In this document: positions 48,801 to 59,990 of the stretch, in pieces
How positions within the stretch are numbered: the stretch's first letter is position 1
Layout: every line of letters begins with the position of its first letter
Origin: Plectrocnemia conspersa
Lineage: Eukaryota > Arthropoda > Insecta > Trichoptera > Polycentropodidae
Length of the DNA: 64,000 nucleotides
Assembly (NCBI GenBank): GCA_009617715.1
Contig: VTFK01000378.1
Location: forward strand, 294,827 to 358,826
Reading direction: 5' to 3'
The notes under the pieces: generated by a model
The model's input: the letters and a program-made list of their open reading frames with translations, nothing else
Databases searched by the model: none
What the model was told of the DNA's origin: nothing
Program-made: the position numbers and the translations under genes

Positions 48801-49352
48801 AACTTTGGCAAAACAATTTCGAAGAAAATCAATCACAATATTGATTTTAATACAACAAAAATTTCAGGCAAAATTAAAAAAATACATTGTAAAAATTATG
48901 AAAAAGCAATTGAAATCGAAATAAAAATAAAAATAGCACTACATAAAATATACGACGCGAAAGCAATTTACTCTGTTAAATTTAATTTTATTAAATTCAT
49001 TAAAATATTAATTCATTTCAATAAACCAATTTGAATATGAATACACTTGTTGTTCCTTTAGCAAAAAACAAATGAAAAAATATCAAAACACAAAATCGAA
49101 TCAAAGACGACGCAGCTGAAAAGTCTGCGCCTGCTGAAATAAGGGCAAGGTGATGAACCCAACATCGGTGGTCAAAACATCAGCGAACGAATTGCAAGTA
49201 AGAAAAGGTGCGATACGCATACCCTCACATCTCAAAAAGCTAAATCTTGTGTTGATTAAATCCGTTAAAATTTAAGAAACACTGAGGAATCCCGAGATCC
49301 CAATAATATTAATTCTAAAAAACTATTTTATATACACATATACTTACATATT
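48801..49352. other. AT-rich stretch, no gene seen
   Basis: Nothing recognisable is seen. Confidence 0.4.
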
Positions 49353-49512
49353 AGTGCCGGTCGGTGAAATAACTTGCCTCTCGATCGCTCGCGTGTTAAG
49401 TAACTAGAGTTACTGAGAGACAGAGGCATGCAGTGCATGCCTCTACATCTCTTTCACTCTAGTTACTAACACACGAGCGATCGAGAAGGAAAGTATTTCA
49501 CCGACCGGCACT
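49353..49512. mobile_element. 160-bp nearly perfect palindrome (foldback MITE)
   Basis: It begins AGTGCCGGTCGGTGAAATA and ends with the reverse complement. Inner arms include CTCGATCGCTCG/CGAGCGATCGAG and GAGGCATGCA/TGCATGCCTC around a single central base at 49,433. Each arm is about 80 nt with a handful of mismatches. No coding content. The target duplication is uncertain because both flanks are AT repeats. Confidence 0.85.
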
Positions 49513-52500
49513 GATATATATATACACACTACGCGAGTTATGTATTATTTTTTATATTTACGTGTTTTATCGTCGCATTTATGTCCTTTTTTTTCTCGTT
49601 TTCTCGATATTTCGCCAAAGATGTCCTTTAGCATCATCAGGATATGTATTTATGGTAAATGGGACGCAGATTAATTTATCTCTAGAAGTAAAGAAAGTGA
49701 CATTTTTATTGGTCATTCGATAAATAAATCAATAGTAGAGAAGGACAATTTAGAATCAATCGCGTTGTTCTTTAACTTTACCTCTGGTACATCCATAATT
49801 GAAAGCGTATCTTCCAATGTGTCCATTTGTGGGTGACCATCCGATAGTTACAAATAATATTGTTATTGTAAAAGAGAAACGTTGTATTGAAATTGCTATA
49901 AAATAATTTGTTATTACTTCTAATTCACCTTACATTCTAATCAAATAATTTAATTACATAACGTCAATAACTCTGACGAGAAGCATAAATAATTTTATAG
50001 TTCTGTCCACATATATTTATGTAGATTCGCTCTCGCTGTAGGCAGGTGAAAAAGGATCGTATTTTATGATAAGGTAATGATTAATATTTCTGAGCTTTTT
50101 ATCGTTTATTTTAATATATAAGAACACAGCATGGCTTAAAATAATAATAACACAATAAGTGATCGTTAAGTCTTCCGTTAGCACTTTATAGCTGTGACAA
50201 AATGCAAACTGGGTTAAAGTTATAAACGAACATGCGCTAAGCGAACGTGCGCAGTTTCTTTCTGGTCAATGACTGATCGACCTGTTGAGTATCGACATAT
50301 TTTTATAGTTAAAAGTACAGCGTGAAAGTTTACCATTTTAAAGAGATATCTTAATAATGTGATATCACACGGCTGTCGGCGACTAACTTTAGCAACAACA
50401 AATATATTGAATATGTATTCATTACTTATAGTAAGGCTTTTGGTAAAGTTTTAAACACAATAAATATATTTTAATTTAGTTGAAATTTATTTTGAAGAAA
50501 TAAAACGTGTAATTTAATATTTAAAAATAATTGATTTTTTGGTTTATTTTTTAATTTAGTGAATATGTGAGATATAAAATCCACATTTTATTGTTCTGTA
50601 ACTAAATATATATTAGCACTGTAGTTGGAATCTCTAACTTTATTATATCCGAATAGATTTTAAATAATTGTAAATATTTACTTTACTTTACTTTTAGCTG
50701 TTCCTTCTTAAATTAAGACCTTAATTATTTATTGGACTGATTTATTTCAATTTTAAAATTATTATTAGCATTTAACGTTTTATATTTAAAATCAGTTCTA
50801 AACATTTTCTTGATTATTCCTGGTGTATAGGTCATAATTTCGAGGTCTAATAATAAATTCTTAAACAATAATGCTTTCTTTTAATCAAACTCATCGTATT
50901 AACTATTTAGTACAATGGGACTTCATCAATTCAGCTACTGTACATCTGACCTAGACCACGTAACCTAAATAACTAGTACGTTTAAAGTTAACTAATTGAT
51001 GGCATTTGTTACAAGAATTTTAAACCACCGTATTTCTGGAATAATCATTATTTTATTGGTCTTTTTGTAAAATGTTGTATTAATTATAACAATACTTTTA
51101 AGATTGCTTTTTATAATTTTTGCTTCTATTTGCTAGATAAATATAATATATTTTAAGCTGATTAGGTTTTAGCATTGTTGAAATTATTCAAATTGTGTTA
51201 TTTGCTGTTATTTAAAAAAAATAGTTGATGTTTGACGACGAATGTTTGCTTTTACTCATTTAACATTTTCAGTAGAAGCATAAGGAACATATTCAACGGT
51301 TTTTGCCTTTGTTGGATGCAACCAAATGTCAGTAGTTATCGAGCTTTTCATAATTCGTAAATAAACAGTCAGTTTATTTATTCACTAAATTCATATTGCA
51401 CATGTGCGACTAGCATTAAGGAATTTAAAATGGTGTTTATATAATGTTAATTTACATAATCGTTTATTTTTGCTCTGACTAAATAAAAATGTATAGAATG
51501 CACTACGGCAGCTGTTCAAGTTACGTTTATAGGTTTGAATGAAGCATAATAATATAACATACTGGCTCATAGGGCACGTGTTTTATGCCATAGATTATCG
51601 ACAGCTCATAATTTCTCAATTTCTTTTCTAAAAATCAGTATTTTATCAAAGACTTTCTAATCTAGTGATAACGATGATGGTATTCTCACTTAGATGTATT
51701 CGAAACCACTGGCAATTTTTTTATCAACTAAAAGATTACATGTCTTTGATTAACTTACATCTATTGAACATGATGTTTTGTGAATATATTTAAAAAAAAT
51801 ATGTTATATTAATCTATATATATATATATAGTTCTTACTTAATTAGGTTAACCCCAGATTATCCGATCGCAACTTTTACACGCGAATGTCCAGGTAGGAG
51901 GTCGTAATGAGCTTATTAGAACTTATCAGAATTAAATAAATATAACACATCAAATTTTTATATATTTAAAATATAAAAGATTAATTTAAAAGTTCTGTGA
52001 AACTATCGTGGATATTAAAAATATTTTTAAAAAAAAATAATTTCTTAATTAATGTCAATAATACGCAGCTCTATAAAAGCCAGATCAGCTTTTTTTGCAT
52101 TTTATTGATCTTTTATTCTATAATTAAAAGGCTTTGTTTGTTTCAGACTAAATAAATATATAGCTTTGAGTATTCGTGTAGAGATTAAATCTACCTGTTC
52201 CTTAGAACCAATTAAATCCTTCGCGTGTCTTCGTTCAAGATTGTAACGATACTCGAAATGTTCATCGCAACCTTAAAAAAATATCATGATAAAATTAAAA
52301 TTGTAATATTTATATACATCTAAAAATTATATAGAATCTTAAAATTAACTATTAAACGCAAAATAAAATTATGTAATTTATTACTTTCTTTCGACATTGT
52401 TAATCATTTGTGCTATTAAATACATTTTATAAAGTAGTAAAAATATTATGTTGATTAACAGTTTTAACATATAGAATAACATAAAAATCTTTGTAGTTTT

Positions 52501-52689
52501 CCTATCAAATGTATTCATTCATTGAAAATCTTCCGTTGTAATATAAGAATATAACAGACGTGACCCCAATTTATTACAACGTAAACATAATTACCAACTA
52601 CTAAGGTACGTCAGACTAAAATCAGTCTGTATTTATTAATTATTAACCATTATTACAGCCTAATATAAATAGATTACTAAGCATGAATA
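49513..52689. other. AT-rich non-coding stretch, no gene seen
   Basis: No coding frame, RNA gene or transposon end is recognised. A short TA microsatellite lies near 51,818-51,831. Confidence 0.5.
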
Positions 52690-52870
52690 TATTTTGAGCC
52701 TCCACCAACGATATTCATCCGCGAAACATCTAAGAAAAGCTAATCTGTGATGATCGATCATATTTATAATTATATAAAATTACTATATTTTATCTCACAG
52801 ACACGATAGAAATTTGATCTATATGGTATTCGAACCCAGGTCTTTCTGGTATTTGATTCTCGGGACAGAA
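52690..52870 (-). repeat. tRNA-derived SINE copy 5
   Basis: The reverse complement carries the B-box-like GGGTTCGAATACC (52825-52837), the family body and GATCGATCATCACAGATTAG. It closely matches copy 1 at 14.0-14.2 kb. Confidence 0.75.
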
Positions 52871-53751
52871 TTTCTAATATGTTCACATATCATACATGAT
52901 TTTTTCTTGAATATACAATACATAGTACATACAAACATACATATAATGGAATGTTTACCTTGATATATAAAAAACGACATTCGGCTGAAGATCTTATTCT
53001 TACACGTATGTTGTTATTATCAACGAATATGTATTTTTAGTATATAATTCTTACATTGTATGTTGTATTTGCCAGCCGTATGAATTCATATATGTATATG
53101 AATGTAGATTTATACACACATTTGTATGAATAGATAAAAATGTTAAAATGTATCGTCATGTCTCCTAATTATATTCTTATAAAATGACTTAATTTAATGT
53201 CACTTACCAAAATACCTTTATGACGGTGCCATTGATTTAAATATGGGCCACCCCGTTTTTAATTTAGATTTAGATTGGAATTAGAACAAGCGTAGTAAAT
53301 ATATGTATTTTTGTATTGCGCGCTAAAAATATGCACTTTTTAGAATGCTTGAACGCATTAAAAAAATATGTATTATAGCGGTTCTCTAATATTTTAAAAC
53401 TACCAATAAATAAATTATAAAACTGTAATTTGATACTTATATGATATATTCAAGCAGACCAAGAAAACAATTCAATCATATGAAAAAAGTGTGGGGTTTC
53501 AATCACCTGCATAATTTGTTTTAATTTAGGGGTTATTTTAACCACCGTATCAAAAGAGAGGCCACATATAGTATTTCACACAATAATGGATCTCGTATCT
53601 CGATCTCGCAATGGCGTCGAGTTTTTTTTAAAAATTCATTGCTAAATTATGTTGGAAACTAGATCCTCTTTTTCCAAATTTATATTAAAATTGCTTAATA
53701 ATGATTTCGATTAGTTTAATAATATCATCGTCAACATTTGCAGTTTGCAAT
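52871..53751. other. AT-rich non-coding stretch, no gene seen
   Basis: Nothing recognisable is seen. Confidence 0.45.
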
Positions 53752-53760
53752 TAAAATTTC

Positions 53761-54215
53761 GGCACCCCGACAAAACCGCGCAGGACAATCCCGCGCCGAC
53801 TAGCCGCGCCGTCATAGCCGCGCAAAGTCAAAACAAAATTCATTTTATAACATGGTTTTTATTTATTAATAATTACAAATATATATAGGAAAAGGGAAGC
53901 GTCTCGCTACCGCTCGCGCCGACTTTCACTGTAGAACCAAACAACCTAAATGTTTTTTAATGATATTGTATTGATTTATTTTCATTTCGGTATATTTTGT
54001 AACTGTCCAGCATCATCCAATCTATGACTAACTGTTCAAAAAGCGAATCACTAGTGATAGAGCTGTCCACAAAACAAAATAATTAGAATTAAAAAAATCA
54101 TTTTCTTTCATCTTATTCAATTTTATAATTTTGATTTTCGCAGCAATGTCGGCGCGGCTATGTCGGGGCAGCTTAGTCGGCGCGGGATTGTCCGGCGCGG
54201 CTCTGTCGGGTCCCC
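53761..54215. mobile_element. Mutator-like MITE with GC-rich 62-64-bp TIRs
   Basis: The left end (53761-53822) begins GGCACCCCGACA and contains GGACAATCCCGCGCCGACTA. The right end (54152-54215) is its inverted match (GGGGACCCGACAGAGCCGCG when reversed). A perfect 9-bp direct repeat TAAAATTTC flanks it (53752-53760 and 54216-54224). Long TIRs with a 9-bp duplication fit the Mutator superfamily. The interior is AT-rich and non-coding. The extremely GC-rich TIRs contrast with the host DNA. Confidence 0.88.
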
Positions 54216-54224
54216 TAAAATTTC

Positions 54225-54740
54225 ACCTCAGACATATTTTTATAAATTTCCTGGTTGGTAGAGATATACGAAAATCACGCTGATCCACAAAAATGGTGAT
54301 CAGTCGTGTATCAAAAACTTTAGACCGGTCACCATTCCTACGTTGCCTACTAAGTTGTTTGATATAATTATTCACAAATATATTCACAATTACTATCGGC
54401 AAGCGCTAGTAGATCAACAACATAAGTTCTAAAATAGCCTCTATTCTAAAATCCAGATCAATGTTGTCTATACCGACTTTTAAAAAGCACTCCACAAAGC
54501 TACTTCTTCGAAAATTAAGCAACTGTGGTTTTTCGAACGGTCTTGTTTGTCACAATATGTGAGCTATGGCAATCGTCGCTCCGATAAGTATTTCACTCAT
54601 TCTGGAGTATCACATTCTATGCTCTTTCGTCGAATTTTAAACTCCTTTCACAATTCTGGACGTATTTTAAACCTTACAGACATATAGTTTTCGCCTGTCA
54701 ATTGTCTTTACGGCATAAATGTAGAAGTAAATATTGAAGA
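54225..54740 (+). pseudogene. non-LTR reverse transcriptase remnant
   Basis: The plus strand reads LFDIIIHKYIHNYYRQALVD, then QQH, KIQINVVYTDF*KALHKATS and SQYVSYGNRRSDKYFTHSGV. These follow the order of the jockey-like polymerase domain (FE.I......Y...L...QHGF; QVDVVYTDF.KAFDKV; QYV...S....SGVPQGS). Stops and frame changes abound. It begins directly beside the Mutator-like MITE. Confidence 0.8.
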
Positions 54741-54786
54741 AATTGATATATTTAATTTTGACAGCTGTGCAACAATCGGCACGACG

Positions 54787-55910
54787 CACGGTGGGGTATT
54801 TGCTCGATATGTGCGGCCAAAAGTCGATTATGAAAATTTAAGCGCAGGTAAAAAAGAAAAGTTGCTCTGTAAATCTGATAATTTTGCGCATAATAATCAA
54901 CAATTCCTCCACTCCTTGCATAACGCTAGCGCCCCCACGATCGGTCGGAAGTCAGTCATCCCTTCGAGTGCACGCATCGTTTTCTCAACGTCGCGTCGAT
55001 TGCATACTCGTACATTGGACAATTATTATTATTTTATTTGAGTACAGTTAAAAATACAAACCATTGATTGAGATAAAGCAGATAAGGTTTTCTACGTTTC
55101 ATAGCTCTTCGTTGCTGCCATATTAAACACACAATATTGTTTTGAATAAGTACCATTTTTTAGTACTTTTTTTTTCTAATTTTGAGTCCATTAGTTATAT
55201 TTCCCACTACTTTTTAATGTAGATTTTATATACAATATAAAGCTTAGGTCTTTCTCTTTATGATACATGTAAAATTAGCTGCGGATTTTTGCTGATTTTA
55301 ACACATTGCATACCATTATTCTTAAAAATGGGACGGGGCTTAGTTGCGAAAGTTAGGACCTAAACGTTTTAAACTATTATAACTTTTTAATTAGGTGACG
55401 TGTTAACGTCAAATTTAAAATACAGTTTCATAATGATTGTTATTTTTTAATAATATAATCACCATGGTAAAATCAGTAAACCTCAAATTGTGAATCGCGT
55501 ATTAATAAAATAAAATAATAATTTGTTTAGAATCACCAAATATAATATACACATATTTAAAAATGAAAACGATACCGAGTATGATAAAATACTAGTCAAA
55601 TACTTTTTCTTGTTAAAAAAACAGCAAATATCTAACTTAAGATATACACAATTTATTCGCACGACCGTTCAACACGGAATTCCTCTTCCTCGGACTATTT
55701 AAGAAGTACTTTACTTATTAAAATAAAATTGCATGAATTATTTCAGGAAAAAAAAAAAAAAAAAGGTTTTTTTTAAGTTTTTAAAAAAAAAAATCTATAA
55801 TGTATTTTTTAACACTTATAATATTATATATTTGACTAAAAGCACTTATGGAATCAAATAAAGTGGAGAAATAATTTTGGTCGCCCAGATCGGGCAAATA
55901 CCCCACAGTG
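54787..55910. mobile_element. 1.1-kb TIR element ending CACGG...CAGTG with 5-bp target duplication
   Basis: The left end CACGGTGGGGTATTTGC and the right end (CACTGTGGGGTATTTGC reversed) match at 31 of the first 36 positions. CGACG directly flanks both sides (54782-54786, 55911-55915). A plus-strand frame begins inside the left TIR (RPKVDYENLSAGKKEKLLCK, 54,811-55,041) and may be the relic of a transposase start, but is not recognised. The CACTG-like tips recall CMC/Chapaev elements, although a 5-bp duplication is not their usual length. Superfamily left open. Confidence 0.8.
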
Positions 55911-55915
55911 CGACG

Positions 55916-58250
55916 AAACCAGCTTTGGAATTTCCGATACTTTTCGAACAGCTATTTAAATGAAGATTTTACCTACAAATGTCAATAGTTTATTATAACG
56001 CCGTTTTCTATTGTCGTGTGGAAGTACCTTCTTTATACATATAACATTTACACTGACGCACGTACATTCACTATACGATTGCCAAATATGACGTAATAAT
56101 ATGTCATTTACGATTAATGTTCATAATTACAATATATTTTTTATATTAAAAAGTATTTTTTAGATTTTTTTTTTGAGTCAATTAATTTGTTTTTTGTGTT
56201 TAATTATGGATTAATTATGGACCTTCATTTTAGTTAAATACAATGACCCACAATGACCTCGAGTAGCATAGATGATCGATCAAAGAGAAGAGTAACAGAA
56301 AAATTGAGGAGTTTTCCAGGCAATAGAGGACAATAATCTGCTGACATTACTAACTCAAAAAAACAAATTTTTACTTAGCATCTTTTGCCATTATACTAAT
56401 GACATATTTTTGTTTGTTTTGAATAATAATAAAAATTGATTGTTCGGACCAGCAGGAAATCTGATTTTAAAAATCTGTTGCTTTTATCGACCATCGGATA
56501 CCGTCGGATACCTATCTTTAATTTTAAAATCTGACTTGCTAGATTTTATTGTTTCCGAATTTGAATTTACCTCTCCATAATGCATTAAGATCAGGTATTA
56601 TTATGCAAGTCATAAAAAAAATTTGGCCAGTGTTAATAAAAAAAAAGATATCAATACCGGTATTGAAAATCCAAGTATTATTGCAATCCCTAGTGTCTAC
56701 TCAATGAAGTACTTTTAAGTTGCTAAGGGGTAGTGTTGACAACCTGTTAGTTAGTGAATTTATCAATACAGACATATTTCATATGAACTTAAACATACAT
56801 TTAAATTAAGAGGATGACTGAATGTCTAATAACTCCATCTGAAAATTTGTTGTAAAAAAATATTGAATATATTCCTTATAGTTCTCTTAGTGAAAAACCT
56901 CTTTTAAAATTCTCGTAAAGAAAATTAGTAATTTTTTGCGCATATTTATAAAAATGTAAATATCACTATTAGATTTATGTAATAATAAAAAATTCATATA
57001 ATAAATGATGATGGACTAAAGAAGTATCACACGCTTGTGTTTATTATTGTATCGTCTAGGAACGAGCACTGCATTCGTCGATAGTAAAAGTTAAATTGGA
57101 ATGAGCCGTCCGATGACTCATTGTTTTTGTAATAGTTTAGGATTTGGGTTACGATCCATATAAAAATAAATATGAAATTCGAGCACATTATAAAGTTTAG
57201 GCAGTATTTTTTGTTGGTAATAAATTATCTAAACACGTGATCTATTGTCCGCGTAGAAATTATTCTAGTAACCGTCTATCGTGATGTTGGCTGGTGGTCT
57301 TGATTCTTACGTCTACGTGCAATGATGCATTCAGCTCGAGATTCTGACTCAGGAATTTATTCTTTAAACGTGATGGTTATTAAGTAACCTATAGAATAAA
57401 ATTGACTAGATATAATCGCGTTGTTAAAATAATGACAAATTCGCATTCGTTTGTGTAGATAAAGATTTATAAATAAATATTCTTGAAGAGCGATTAATAT
57501 TAAAGATACATCTTAAATTTCTATAAAACATAGGTAATAATACATCTAAAGACTATATACAGCCTTGGCCATAATAACGGGGCGCATCATAAGATTCCCT
57601 ATCGAGCTCGACGGTTTACCGTTACATTCTAATTAGAATCCAGTACTATTTGCCTCTCAGCCATACACCGTGGGGGTGTTACCCTGTGCTTCTAAAGAAA
57701 TATTCACCATTTTATTTTTATTATATAATAATGCCCTTTTCTTATAATAAATACAAATATGTTATTGCTTTTGGAAGCAGCAATAGTAGGAACATATTTA
57801 ATAATGACTATAATAATTATATTTATATAAAAGATCGTTGAAATTCTGCGCGAAATTAAAAAAAATCAGATACATAAGTAGTAAAATTATGGAATGAAGT
57901 TAGTAGTATTGTAGGTTAATAAAATTTATTCATTTAACAATCCAGAACTGATGCCGATACCCTAATAATAAAAGTGGGAGGGGTGTCGCACGCAGCGAAG
58001 AAAGAGATAAAGCATGCTATTTCGTGTAACGATACTTCGTCCAGATGATATGGGAATCTTATGAAGCTAACGGGGCACCCTTTAAAATTGTGTAAAACTC
58101 CACAAGAGTTTGTCGTTTTTCATTGCTCACTTTATTAAAAAAAAAAACATTGCAAGTTAAATTGCCCAGTTTCGCTTTAGTGATTAATTATTTTTAACTT
58201 AAGCAACTCGAAAAAACGCTAAAAAGACTATTCCAAAAAACAAAGGTACT
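55916..58250. other. non-coding stretch with a solo end of hAT-like family C
   Basis: At 56,651-56,693 the sequence TCAATACCGGTATTGAAAAT, then ATTGCAATCCCTA, matches the terminal region of the element at 33.3-34.3 kb. No opposite end is seen. A GC-richer patch at about 57,560-57,680 and another at 57,960-58,080 hold no recognisable frame. Confidence 0.5.
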
Positions 58251-58254
58251 CATG

Positions 58255-58480
58255 ACAAACTTGTTCGAATGCTTTTTGAAAATTATAATATACTACATTG
58301 ACCTGGATCTTAGAATCGAGGTGTTTTGACAACGCCTTCGAAAGGCAGAAGAGGTTAGTGTCCGTGGAATGACACGGACGAAACCCGCGTTGTTGGTCTA
58401 CTATCGCTTTTAAGTTTATATGTGAATAATTGTAGCAATAAACTTAGCGGGTGCCGGTCTAAAGTTTCACATACACGATT
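58255..58480 (-). pseudogene. non-LTR reverse transcriptase remnant
   Basis: The minus strand reads VDQQRGFRPCHSTDTNLFCL, then SKHLDSKIQVNVVYYNFQKA and FEQVCHEYL. This is the QHGF.P.RST.TNL / QVDVVYTDF.KAFD.V block. The first catalytic Asp is replaced by Asn (YYNF) and the frame soon fails. It belongs to the same family as the 42.9- and 54.3-kb scraps. Confidence 0.85.
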
Positions 58481-59663
58481 CATCACTCTTTATATATTAT
58501 ATATTTGTTTCTTGTATTATACAATTTTCTATAAGCTATTAATATAATAATAAATTATAACATATTAAAAAACATCTGTCATCAGCGTAGTTTATCGTTA
58601 AAGTACAATATGCAAAATAAAGAACACAGTTTTGATATTTTAAGAACGTAAACAATTATTATTAGTGATATAGTATAAGAATCTTCAAATTCATTGTAGT
58701 TATCTTTGGTTTTATAGTTACTAATTTATTAATAATTTCAATTGACGACCGCTTAAGTCGTTCAACTTCAATATATATATATTAACAGAAAATGACAATA
58801 AATATATATATATATATATATATTAATTTTGATGCAATACTATATCGATCGAAAGCGACACTTTGTCGATGATTTATCGGTCGAGTTCGAAACATTCTTT
58901 CTATTGAAGGCCGCGATCGGCTAGTTAATAATTTCTAATAGAGATATTTAACTTATACAGAAGGGGACAGTAACCTATAACCTCGACTCTCTGATCGACC
59001 GATAAAAAAACAATGAAAATCAGTTGTCAGATTACGGCACGAAAATTTTATCCTTCATTAGCTAAAGAATTTTTAAGCTAAGATTCATAAAACTGTAAAC
59101 ACAGATTAATAAATTGCAACCGTACAATATAATAATGCAGCTGAAAAAACATACTAATAAAATTGTCTAACGATGACACGGCTCAAATATTATCACGTAA
59201 ATAGCTGTCGATATTGTCATCGCTATAAATTATTAGCGTAACACAATAAGGATGTCCATATTGAAATTGAACGATAAACTTTTTTGGAACACGAATTTAA
59301 ACTTTCTGATAATTTATTTTGTACGTATTAGGTGCGTGGCGCTTTGTTTAGCCGTGCTTAGAATAGTTTAAGAAGTATATTGGTCGCTTATATTTTTTAG
59401 CTGAGAGTGGAATAATGTGAGAACATAATCGATCCATACTTGTTTATACAATGTAATGTATTTGCGAAGTTCTTTAAATATTTAATTTATAATATATTAT
59501 CACAACTTCACTCACAGATAAGTATAGTTAGTTCTTTCAGCCGGAGCCATGAAACGCATACAAAATTTGAATCGCTAATAACATAAAATAAAGAAACCAG
59601 AAAAATGTAAATGTTTGATTCTACACGTCACACTTCTACGTATGACTGACTGACATTTTAGGA
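58481..59663. other. AT-rich stretch with TA microsatellites
   Basis: TA-rich runs lie at about 58,770-58,824. Nothing else is recognisable. Confidence 0.5.
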
Positions 59664-59990
59664 TCATTTTCTTTTCAAATATTTCTTTATATTCACATCC
59701 AAGAAGATGTATAGTATATTTTTAACGAGAATACTAACGTGTTGTGTATTTCGCCATTTTTCGAAGCATCTCATAAATAATACTCTCACATCCACCGTTT
59801 GATGTGCACCTGTTTTTATTTTTCGATAGTAACGTTCGTGTTCGATGCACAATGTTCTATATTTACGATGTTTAAGTTTACTAAGATGTATTATATCATC
59901 GAGATGAGTCACACGAACAATGACTAAGCGATTGCATAATTCCGATATTACCGCAATATGTTTCATATTAGCATTTGCAATTACATACAT
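59664..59990 (-). CDS. hypothetical 108-residue ORF, doubtful
   Basis: It is one of the longest Met-led frames in the window. It starts MYVIANANMKHIAVISEL, has a Lys/Arg/His-rich middle (LSKLKHRKYRTL, YYRKIKTG) and ends YLKRK. Codon content is more even than in the hydrophobic chance frames. There is no family match, no splice context and no clear promoter. It may be a small uncharacterised gene, an exon or chance. Confidence 0.2.
   Translation of the reverse strand: MYVIANANMKHIAVISELCNRLVIVRVTHLDDIIHLSKLKHRKYRTLCIEHERYYRKIKTGAHQTVDVRVLFMRCFEKWRNTQHVSILVKNILYIFLDVNIKKYLKRK

Noticed and set aside
51818..51831. TA runs here and near 34,620 and 58,770-58,824 as functional sites
   Set aside because: They are ordinary microsatellites in AT-rich DNA.
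54811..55041. 76-codon ORF as a host gene
   Set aside because: It begins inside the terminal inverted repeat of the 54,787-55,910 element, so it is element-derived at most.
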